From Lytechinus pictus (lineage: Eukaryota; Echinodermata; Echinoidea; Temnopleuroida; Toxopneustidae): a stretch of DNA of 64,000 bases. A program made the translations under genes and the position numbers. Location of the stretch: the NCBI RefSeq assembly GCF_037042905.1, contig NC_087245.1, positions 24,180,501 through 24,244,500 of the forward strand. Direction: 5' to 3'. Numbering within the stretch: position 1 is the stretch's first letter; every line of letters begins with the position of its first letter. The notes under the pieces are model-generated. The model saw nothing but the letters and a program-made list of their open reading frames with translations, was not told the DNA's origin and did no database searches. Positions 53,641-64,000 of this stretch are shown piece by piece.

Positions 53641-54960
53641 TTAGCTTATGCCGTGGCGTGGCGTCCGTTGTCTGGCGTCTGACGTCCCTCCACAATTTCA
53701 AAATGCTTCTTCGCCATTTCAAGTCCGATTTCAATTCTGTTTGCTTTATATGATAGCACTAGGTGGGGGATTCAAAACTTCTACACAGAATTTTGAAACT
53801 CATTAAATATGCTAATTCATGCACATTTTTCAAAATTCACATAAAATGCTTCTTCTTTATTTGTTGACCGATTTTGATTTTTTTTCTTCCATCTGGTAGA
53901 GCTTCATGAGGTTCACCAAACTTCTACACAGAATTTTGAAATTTGGAGTAGAAAATTATTTATGCTAATTTATGCAAAATTCATAAATCACAGAAAATGC
54001 TTCTTCTTTATTTGTTGACAGATTTTGATATTTTTTCTTCCATCTGGTAGAGCTTCATGAGGTTCACCAAACTTCTACACAGAATTTTAAAATTTGGAGT
54101 AGAAAATTATGCTAATTTATGCAAAATTCATAAATCACAGAAAAATGCCTCTTTATTTGTTGACTGAATTTCAAAATGCTTCTTCTTCGTCATTTCAAGT
54201 CTGATTTCAATTCTGTTTGCTTTATGATAGCATTAGGTGAGGAATTCAAAACTTCTACACAGAATTTTGAAACTCATAGAAAATGCTAATTTATTCATAT
54301 TTTTAAAAATTCACATAAAATGCTTCTTCTTTTTTAATTGGTGACCGATTTTGATTTTTTTGCTTCCATCTGGTAGAACTTAATGAGGTTCACCAAACTT
54401 CTACACAGAATTTTGGAATTTTCAGTAGAAAATTATTTATGCTAATTTATGCAAAATGTATTCATAAATCACAGAAAATGCCTCTTCTTCTTTATTTGTT
54501 GACCAATTTTGATTTTTTTTTCTTGATCTGGTAGAGCTGCATTACATGTAAGTTCACCAAACTTTAACACAAAATTTTGAAATTTTGTCTAGAAAATTAT
54601 TAATGCTAATTTATGCAAAGTTTATTCTTAAATCACAAAAATCATTTTTTCTTCATTTATTGATTTATTTCAGTTTTGTTTGCTTTATATGATATCTCGA
54701 GGTGGAGATACAAAATTTTAACACAGAATTTTGAAACTCATTAAATATGCTAATTTATTCATATATTTTCAAAACTCACAAAAAATATTTATTTGTTGAT
54801 TGATTTTTATTATTTTTGTTCCATCTGAGAGCTACATGAGGTTCACCAAGGTTCTACACAGAGTTTAGAAATTTTTACTAGAAAATTATTTATGCTTAAT
54901 TTATATGAAATTTATTCATAGATCACAAAAAATGCTTCTATGTCATTTCTTCATCAATTT
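53641..54960 (+). repeat. tandem repeat, about 160-bp unit, seven or so copies
   Basis: Starts gccgtggcgtggcgtccgtt. Units contain cttctacacagaattttgaa, atgctaatttatgcaaaatt and ttcttctttatttgttgac. Internal drift increases toward the right end. Resembles the layout of the repeat in RPS8 introns: GC-rich head, AT-rich subrepeats. Confidence 0.8.
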
Positions 54961-57047
54961 CAATTCTATATCCTCAATTTATGTCACCAATGTAATTCAC
55001 TACAGTGTCAACTGGGCTGAAATTAAAATTGTGTTAAATTTCGTTGCGAGATGCCGGATGAGCTCCACATCATTGATTTGCTAGTATTGTATATCTGATT
55101 GATTATGCATACATGTACATGCACATTTGGGGGTCAAGATTTTCCATGCATTTGTTTTTAAATTCCTATATATTTCGTTATTTTGTAGTCCATTTATTAT
55201 TTCATACATACTTATTAACACAATCACCATTTATTTGATCTAATGATAAACATGGGGAATATAGTTTGGGAAGGACAATCCTTTAAAGGACAAGTCCACC
55301 CCAACAAAAAGTTGGCTTGAATAAAAGGAGAAAAATCCAACAAGCTTAACAGTGAAAATTCCATCAAAATCAGATGTAAAATAAGAAAGTTATGATTCAC
55401 TCATTTTCACAAAACAGTTATATGCACATCCTGGTCAGTATGTGAATGAGGGGACTGATAGACACCTTCTCTATCTTTTTTTTTTGTATAAAGCATAAAC
55501 TTGTGGTAAACTCAGATTGATCTGTTGATATTAAACTAAAACTATTTTTGAAATTCTTTGTACACAATTAATAACCTAAGAACTTAATCAAGACTAAAAG
55601 AACTTAAATGGAATTCAGCAGGAGAAAAATATCAGTGAAAGTTATGGCAAATATTAATGAATAGAAATAAAAGTCTTTCCTGTGTTTTGTTTGTCATATC
55701 TTGCATCACCTGTATGGGATTATTGTGTATTGATATTTTTGTATTCATTCATACATGTATTCAAGAATTTGTGTATTTGTAGAATTTTGCCATTTATTGC
55801 AAAAAAAATTTATATACAATTCTTTTACTATTTTTTTTAGATGTAACCTTAGCAAGGATGGATATGCTTAAGATCTGGAAGAGCACTTAAGTTAAAATTA
55901 TTTCAAGAAGCATCTGTTCTGTAGATATAATTGTCTACACAATCTATTTTTACCAATTTTCAATAACCAAATATCATTATTATCAAATAACTATGAAATT
56001 TCTTACCTTGTTATACATGTGTCTTTGTAATGTATGTCTTATAGTACTATGATCCCCCCCCCAGAAAAAAAAACGAAAAAAATTTAATCCATGTAAAGAT
56101 TGTTTTTATTTTTATTGGTATTTATTTCAGCATGTGTACCACAATATCTGTTGAATGTGTTTAATATAAATGTATGTAAAGTGTTGTGTGAATACATCAG
56201 ATTTGCAATTTGTTTTAATTATGTGTGCTGCATTATCCCAGAAGATGGGGATATAAACATCACCTCCTTCAGAAGTGAAGGGGCAAATTGTATGGGGGAT
56301 AAAAGAAGAATGATGGTGATGATGATTTAATAAAAATTACAGTTTTAATGATTTAATGTTATTAATGATAATAATAAGAACAACAAAAGTGATGATGAAA
56401 AAAATTATGATGATGATGATGAAAAAAATGATGATGATGATGATGATAATGATAATACTACTAATAATAATGTGTTCAGAATAGAACCATGGACCTGGTA
56501 CATGTACTTATGTTGGATTCAATAAAGACATGATTTCAACCAAGTTCAGTGATATTAGTAATAATATTTATGATAATAGTTATAATAATATATAAAATCA
56601 CATAATAATGATATCAGTAACAAACATTGTAATGATGGTGGTAATGATTGGGCTAATAACAATCTTGCAAGCTTTCTGTGCCCTTCTTTAGTCCGTTTGC
56701 CATATATACCACTTACATCTAACAGAAACTGGTAATTATGAAAACTTTGAACTACGGCATGCTGCTCATTTAATTTCTTAAATGTATTTTTTTTAATTGT
56801 GATACAGTGTTATAGTACATGTATGTATTCCATATTTTATTCATAAATCCTGTTCCAGTATGATCCATTCCAAAGTAAATAATAGTAATAAAAGTTGGAT
56901 TTATATGGTGCTACTTTTACCCCGGTTTTAGCTCGAGCTGCCTGTACTTTGTTGGTAATTTGTTTCTTTTATACATTTGCACTGCAGGTATTTCATGCTT
57001 CACAGGTGAACTTGCATGTTATAAAGATTTTTTTCTCATTAGGTGTA
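54961..57047. other. intergenic; MITE half and GAT microsatellite
   Basis: 55287-55480 is the left half of a 38072-type MITE after TTAA at 55283. 56300-56470 holds GAT/AAT runs. No gene. Confidence 0.5.
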
Positions 57048-57245
57048 GAGGTGTTGTGGCTCAGTGGATAAGTCTCCAGGCTTTGAACCACAATGTCCAT
57101 GGTTCGTTTCTAACCACTCTCCACCCAGATGCAGTAAATGGGTACCTGATGTGGGTAGCCGTGCTAAAGCCGGGGTAATAGTATGCAGCACTTAAAAACA
57201 TTGTATTAAAGGCTATATAAGTGTTGCATATTGTTATCAAATATT
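57048..57245 (+). mobile_element. tRNA-derived SINE
   Basis: A box TGGCTCAGTGG (57057-57067) and B box-like GGTTCGTTTC (57101-57110) at tRNA spacing. Then a non-tRNA body (atgcagtaaatgggtacctg, gccggggtaatagtatgcag) and a tail ggctatataagtgttgcata. A similar tail occurs alone at about 61205-61235, as expected for SINE/LINE 3' ends. Confidence 0.75.
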
Positions 57246-57990
57246 ATGAGAGTAGATTCAATTTGTTGTCTCACATTTTAATGTGAACATGTTTGGATAC
57301 CCTTCTCAAGGCAGATACTTTTACTTATCACATTCGTCAGTTGAAATGTTATTGTTTTTTAATTCAGAACGTTATGATGAACCTTTGTATTGCCCAACAG
57401 TACGCAAATTGCAACACAGTACTAACTAAATAAATATGGATGATAATGGTAATTGTGTGTTTTGTGAGAATATTTATTTGAATGACCTACTCCTGTTGTG
57501 TTAACTATTGTTATGATTGTGTGTTAATGTTAAAAGGATACCCCAGGCTGAAAATTATACGATTTGAACAGATAACAAAGAATCGGACAAACAAAACACA
57601 GAAAATTTTCTTCAAAATCAGACAAGTTATGGGCTGGCATTTTAAAGTTTTGCATTATTGAGGTGAAACAGTTATGCATGTCTTTATGAATATACAATGG
57701 GCAGGCGGATGTCAGATACCCATTTGTTTTGTATTTGTTTTATGAAATTACATTAATTGAAATTTTGTCCTCCCAGATGGAAAAAATGGATTGATTAGAT
57801 GATTACTGATTCATTTAGTATGAATGAAATAAATTAGACAATAATACATACATGTATGACAATATGAAGTAATTCTGATTTCATGAAATAATATTTTTTT
57901 TAAAGGCAAGTGGGGACATGATATCTACAGCCCGCCAACTGCATAATCATATGGGCATACATATAAATGTTTTCACATTTGTGTCTCACC

Positions 57991-58027
<37 letters not shown>

Positions 58028-58070
58028 GGTTATAGAAATTAAATATATATATATATATATATACATACAT
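57246..58070. repeat. MITE half and TA microsatellite
   Basis: TTAA then aggataccccaggctgaaaa at about 57533 resembles the 14919-15527 family; gtggggacatgatatctaca near 57910 fits its middle. (TA)n at 57993-58023 and 58045-58062 follows. Confidence 0.5.
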
Positions 58071-61000
58071 ACAATATTCAGAATCTATGCTAGTCCATAG
58101 TTATTGAAACGAAATTATAATTTTGTTTTCTGGCGACGGAGAAAAAAAAAACTGGAACGGAAGAGAAAGGGGGAGGAATAGGCCAATTAACGCGCATTTC
58201 AATGGGGCTAGTAGATTATAGGACCTATGAATTTTATTTTTTTGAATAGCTACTTTGCTATTCTTATATATCTGTACACTCACACTAGCACAAAGAAATG
58301 CAATGAAAATGTCTATTTTCTATGCAATGACCCATTTTAATGTGTTACTCATACATGTTATTTTCACTATATATGGATGTATACAAATCCTACCTGCATA
58401 TAGCCCAACAGTGAATGCAATGACAATATAGGTCCCTATCAATTTTAATATAAAGGTGTATGTAAATTTTGTGTAGATATCAGGATACCAGAACTGCCCC
58501 AAACATAATTACCAAATATCAAATATACATGAGATTTGATGAGGAAACAATAAAAGAATGAGATACTACTTTAGTATACTTGCATTTGACCTATTCAAAA
58601 TCTTCCTAGGGCTGTTGCCTCTCAAATGTAAGAAGGAAGAGATACATAAATAGATAGATAGAAAGAGAGAGAGAGAGAGAAAGAAGGATCATTTTATAGA
58701 TGGCATGGCTTAATAAAGAGGGGGGGCTATACTAAGATTGCAGCACACAGCCACCCCCCCCTCCTCCTTAGTTGAGCACTATTAGATACCTTACCTTACT
58801 ATGTGCCCTTTCTGAATTCCTTCTTGAAGGTACCACTCTAGTTCTCTTCAGTAAAGTTCTCAAAGTTCTACCTCCTCTCTACCTACCCCCTTCCTAAGAA
58901 CAATTTTAACATGAGCAATTTCTAAAGGTCTTTCTAATGCTAAGTAGGTGATGTACACTAACACAAAACAATGATAAATCAGAACATAAAGAGGCATTGA
59001 CTCTATACATTGACCAATCTACATACATTCCTAGGCTACACAGACCTACTAACTTTACCTGATGTAGCCCTGCTAGCCATTAAATCCATTTTTTGCACCA
59101 CTTGATGACTAAACATATTGATATCAGTGAGAAATTGTTTGCTACTGAACAGTTTGGCCAGGTATACCATCCACTACTAGGGATTTCCCATATTACTTAC
59201 AGGTGTCACGCGCGTAAAAAAATTCCCCATAGACTTGTGTGTTAAAATGGCACTTTTGAAAAATTCATAAAAAATAAATGTGAAATTAGAGGGTGGAATG
59301 TTTACTACCAATGGATAGGTTATATATCTGACATTCCAAATCTGACCAGGATAGGGTACCGTAGCCAGCTCATTTTAAAAATAAATCGCCATTTATGAAG
59401 ATAACTATGAATGGATCGAATTCATCAACTGAAACAGTAAAATAGCCCTAATTATTCCGCCAGTCAAAAAATAGTTCCAAGACACTTATTTATCTTCCCA
59501 ATTTGGGCGAAGGAAGTTCAGTAGTTACCATTTTTAGAATCAGTGTTAGATTTTGAATCATATTTATACATTTTTGACAATCAGCAATATCAAATTGACA
59601 AAAATTCGAATGGGTTGGGTCGAACGAATATCTTTAGCCCTCCTGATGTAATTAGGCCCGTGGAACCTAGATATTCATATGCTACATTCTGGGCCCCTAT
59701 GGACGGACTCCCACCAAATTTGGGTTGTGAACGTCTTTTAAGCTATAGCCTTAACTTTTTTTTTAATGATTATTTTTTGTTGACGTACTCTATTGGCATT
59801 AAAAAAAATATTACATATAGGCGTAAATTTTCTCTAATCTCTATACTTAAAATTCAAGTTAATGGAGGAGAGGAATTTTATGTAAAAATGTAAGATATAT
59901 ACTTTTTTTTACGTTTAAAAGAAAGAGAACACGGGAGAAAGACCTGAAAGGGGGATAGGGGATTGATAGGAGTGGGAGCTCAAGAGGTGAGAAGGGGGAG
60001 GGGTGGATTTGAATAATGGAAATGATGGGGGGATGGTGGAGGCAATTTTAAGACAATAGTGAATCACAACGATTTGATATAATACAGTCGATCCTTGGGT
60101 CCTTTGCATTTGAAACTTTATTACACCACTTAAGAAGTTTAAGCCAAGCTGCACATAATTATCAAAAACATAGTTCACTGCTATAACACACTATTAAAGA
60201 GTTACGATTGAGGCGATCAATCTCTTATGGAAATCCATCAATGTCATAATTCTTTCTTCAGGAAATTTGCTCAATGTCCTTTCAAAGCAAAGAGAAGCAT
60301 ACTGAATTTTCAAGAAAACAGTGAATGTATGAATACACGTCATTTCTATTGAGAAAATATTTTGAATAAACATGTATTTTAGATGTTTACGTTGCTGGCT
60401 TTCCATATTTGCGATTGATCGGATCAATCAACTCTTTGTAAGATGGGCGGCATGGGCCCCCAGAGTGTGGCTGTAGCATTCTAAAGTACATAGATCCAAT
60501 GTTAAAAGTACACATAGTGTCAAATAAATCAGATTTTTTGTAATTAAGTCTACTAAAGTACATGTAAAATATATGGATCAAGGTAAAAGTAGTAATATAT
60601 CACCAGACACTTAAATATCTCTTAATATAAGCATCCATCAACACAACTTATTGTTTGATACGCGGTGGTCATGGCGGTAGCACGGAAAACATACTAAGAA
60701 TTGGAGAAAAAGTTTGACATTGTATCTATAAGTGCATGTGTAAAGTTACGATGCAGCACCACCACCACCAATTATACATTATTATTATTATTATACATGA
60801 CGTCCATGGTCGCATTCAGCGGGGATGGAAAGTGGGGAATCCCCCCCCCCCCACGAAATTTTGAAAGCATCCATCTATATCCCACCCCCTACTTAAAAAA
60901 AAATCTTAGTTTAATTAAGGTAATTGCGACTTGTACGAGTATAAACCATCATGTTAATAACATGCAAATTCTTATGTAAATCAATGAAAGTTTCAATGTC

Positions 61001-62900
61001 AGACGGACAAGTTAAAAAAACTAAAAGCATTCATTTTAGTTACAAGCCACATACATGGACTCTCAAACTGTTTCCTTGAGTATAAAGTTACATAAATTAT
61101 ACGGCTTCATCATCTCTATCAAGTTTATTCTAAACCCTTTATAAGACTTGCAATTGCAATAATGAAATGCTTTGAAAAATACAATTATTAACAGTATCTG
61201 TTGTTAAGCGCAATATAAATGTTGCATATTAATATCATCATTATTCATTCAAGTGTCTCTCTTTATATTTACTTGGCTTTCATTTGTCTGTAAATTGATC
61301 AATAATAAATGCCGCATTTGGTGCCCATTAACTTTACTGATGCATGTTATATAATTATGATAAACTTTATGATTTCATATTGCTGACCATGACTGTGAAC
61401 GAACTGCAAGACAAGTGGATCGCCTCTGGCAGTCTCGCCTGCATTACGCGATTCAATATTAATAGTAGGTCAAACGGAGTCAGGCAATGTAACAAGACTT
61501 TAATCAAAACATGTAACATAAGCTTGGTATCATATCACCAAGTTTCCTACATGAAATAAAACTGCATAGTGTTTTTTTAAGTTTATAATCAAGGACAGAA
61601 TCATACACTGTAAATAATGTATTTCAAACAATTTCCGGTTTAGACTTCTTCAAAACAAATTCACATGTTAGACAAGTATCCAATTAGACAAATTTGACAT
61701 TTTACATCATCCTAACTCCACTACATTTTGTTCTCTCATTCATCTACCAGTCTGATTTTCCCTCTTTAGTCTCAACTGCATGTTCAGTTTTCCTTGCATT
61801 TAGAATGACACAATGTTATTTACATTATGATACACGATAAGTGGTAAGTGCTTACCCTAGAGCATAGTGGCCCCGATTTAAATCCACATGGAACAAGTTC
61901 TGATAAATATTCCTTAGGAGTAACTAATGTGCTATGTACAGGTACAGGAGTGCCCTCCTAACTTATACTTCCCATCCATACATGGGAGGCAAGTTCCAGG
62001 GGAGTCATTCTGATCAGTTGCTCTCCAGATCAAGCTCCTGAGGAAGAGCACCTTTGATAATCATGCTCTTTTGCTGACTTGTCAGTTGGGGGTAAGCTCA
62101 TGATCTTTGAAGCACCTGTCTTCTTGCTAAATAATGTGAAGTAGTACTAAGTAATTTTAGAGAGACCATTACAAGTGTTATATTAGTTAAGAAAGATGAA
62201 TACTAGTAGTATAAATATTTCACCTTTAATTGATCCAGTCCACTTCTTCAGCATCGGACTCTATATATTAAGATCTTCTTCGAGCAGCAAGTTTATAGTG
62301 GAAAACTTTCCCTTGCCAAATTGACACAACATAGTATTACAACCTGATTAGGGAATTATCTGTGCAAAGCTGGCATTTTTCTCCAAACTTCAATGCGATA
62401 CCTTTAATGTTAATTACTTTTCCATCAGTATGCAAAAGACTTAATTGTAAACCCAAAATGAGAACACTGGTAGAACAGAAATGTTAGTGTCGTCAGAGAA
62501 AAAATATACATGCATCTACTGCCATTACATCTTTAGAAGATAGCTGATAGTATTTGGAACAGGACATTGAGCCTACGCCGTACTTGTCGATACACTGTCA
62601 GCGTCACCCTGTTCTTAATGCAGTTGCTGGTCGGCCGTCGAATCGCGTATTTCATAGTTCATAGTGTGAATCAAAGTAACACAGAACTGGCAGAGGCATG
62701 TAGTTGAGATTGTTGGTGAAGGGGAAAATCCTATGAGCATCCGGTCGAAGAAGTATGGTACAGAGGGTAGTTGTGAGAGGAATATAACAGGACGTGGTGT
62801 AAAATGTTAAATTTGTGTAGATTATTTGGAATCCCATGGAATGATTTGACACAAAATGATAAATTAAACGTTTTGTATAAAGTCCTGTGAAACTCGAGCG
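58071..62900. other. long stretch without supported genes
   Basis: GA microsatellite near 58660; lone C runs at 58754 and 60841; (CAC)(ATT) runs near 60757; ggcagtctcgcctgcattac at 61429, the inverted end of the RPS8-intron repeat; SINE/LINE tail near 61205. Short frames are not recognised. Confidence 0.4.
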
Positions 62901-62919
62901 ATCTTCAACTTTTCATGCG

Positions 62920-63960
62920 TGTAAATGACCCAAAAGGTCATCTTTACATGTGCTTCATTTTTGTTGTAACCTCTATGTTAAGTCCATTTTCCATCAGCTT
63001 TAATTTGATACCAAACATGATATGTTTATTTTGTACATTAGATAAGTCATAATTAAGAGGTTGACCTGTGTAAAAAGGATATAGTGTGGTTTATAATTAT
63101 AATGTCATAAAATGACGTTGCCCAAGGTTGCCAAAGTAGCCGAGCTTCGTCAGATTCTTAATCTGCACATCCTCAACATAACTTTCAGCCAAAAACAGAC
63201 CTACATAAATAATGCCCAATTGTTTGTATTCCAAACATGATATATTTCACATTATTTGCTGCATTACTTACATTTGTGACCCAATTTGACCTTTTATGAC
63301 CTTAAATGACCTTTAATTGCCCTGGGCATGTTTTAAATGCGTTGCGATTCATATTATGTGGATTTTATTTTGCATTTTATTTAATGTGATTTCAAACATG
63401 ATATGTTTATTCCGCTAAATAGAAAAGTCATATTTAAGAGGAATGTAACTGAAAGAGTTGGTGTGGTTTATGACGTGTGAAAAATGAAATTCCTCAAGAT
63501 GCCAAGGTAGCATCCATCGGATTCTTAATATTCACACTCTCAAACTTAACCTTTGCAAAGAAATGCATATAATACCTAACTTGTTTGTATTTAAACCATG
63601 GTATGTTCCGCATTATATTTGTAAGACAATTTGACCTTTTATGACTTTAAACGACCCATAACTGACCTATTCGTGATTTAAATGCCCAGTAATTCATATA
63701 TTTGCATTTGATTTTACATTAGCTTAATTTCATACCAAACATGACATGTTAATTCCGTAAAATATGAAAATCATATATAAGAGGTATGTGAAAAAGTGGG
63801 CGTGGCGAATGACGTCAATTAGAAAAAATGCCCAAGGGTGCCCAGGTGGCACCCGTAGGATTCTTGGAGTAGACACCCTATACTACAACTTCCAGCAAAA
63901 AAAATCGCAGTCATGCCCAACTTGACGGTTATGTTGGGGTTCTACTTGACTACTTGTTTT
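62920..63960 (+). repeat. three-unit tandem repeat, about 350 bp period
   Basis: gcccaaggttgccaaagtag (63120), ctcaagatgccaaggtagc (63491) and gcccaagggtgcccaggtgg (63829) mark three units, each preceded by ccaaacatgayatgtt and a GTGTGGTTTATGACGT-like block, and separated by tttgaccttttatgac. The units differ by many substitutions, so the array is old. May continue past the window. Confidence 0.7.
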
Positions 63961-64000
63961 CATTAGCAATATCAGCACTGGGTCTCTCGTAGTTACTTGT

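Noticed and set aside
57048-57125. Functional tRNA gene
   Set aside because: A and B boxes are present but the arms do not pair into a cloverleaf, and the body continues into a SINE tail.
60405-60477. Minus-strand exon candidate reading ELIDPINRKYGKPA with AG and GT borders
   Set aside because: Weak acceptor, no partner exons, and no family recognised.

Overview
This window is eukaryotic, animal, repeat-rich nuclear DNA. The AT-rich background, the intron-split genes, the tRNA-derived SINE and the dispersed repeat families together suggest a marine invertebrate deuterostome, most likely a sea urchin or another echinoderm. That assignment is inference from general look and was not tested by any search. 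Most long open frames here are translations of repeats; only two genes look alive.

Layout. 1-3135: the end of a piggyBac-like MITE, then a decayed three-exon gene or transposon gene carrying a GHxHEDID-type motif. 3337-7610: a CCCGGG-ended element and a long dispersed repeat with three elements nested in it. 7671-11030: about 100 copies of a 33-bp minisatellite with a palindromic core. 11031-13909: mostly featureless, with one Harbinger-like MITE and a promoter-like patch. 14045-17660: a non-LTR retrotransposon reverse-transcriptase remnant cut by four DNA-transposon insertions, three of them with perfect 8-bp target duplications. 17811-24735: further MITEs, including a palindromic mariner-like element and a large hAT-like element beside an inverted partial copy.

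RPS8 (ribosomal protein eS8) occupies about 24.9-37.4 kb on the plus strand. Five exons are certain and join in phase; a short candidate first exon with a pyrimidine-tract 5' end lies at 24877-24908. With it the protein is 208 residues, the length of human RPS8 as I recall it. Three of its introns each hold one related C/D-box snoRNA. All three keep a guide complementary to a conserved 28S rRNA segment, matching the SNORD46 family known in human RPS8. The same introns carry dispersed repeats packed with AGGTCA half-sites and an exact-looking 891-bp tandem duplication.

38.0-46.3 kb is again nested MITEs, with one possible first coding exon at 42018. 47.7-51.3 kb holds the 3' half of a gene for a single-pass membrane protein with a mucin-like Ser/Thr/Pro-rich ectodomain and a short charged tail; its 5' end is not resolved. 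51.3-64 kb holds tandem and dispersed repeats, a SINE and microsatellites.

The strongest themes are the intronic snoRNA trio in RPS8 and a readable history of nested transposon insertions, in which target-site duplications define element borders to the base. One element family, with CCCGGG ends and 8-bp duplications, I cannot assign to a superfamily.
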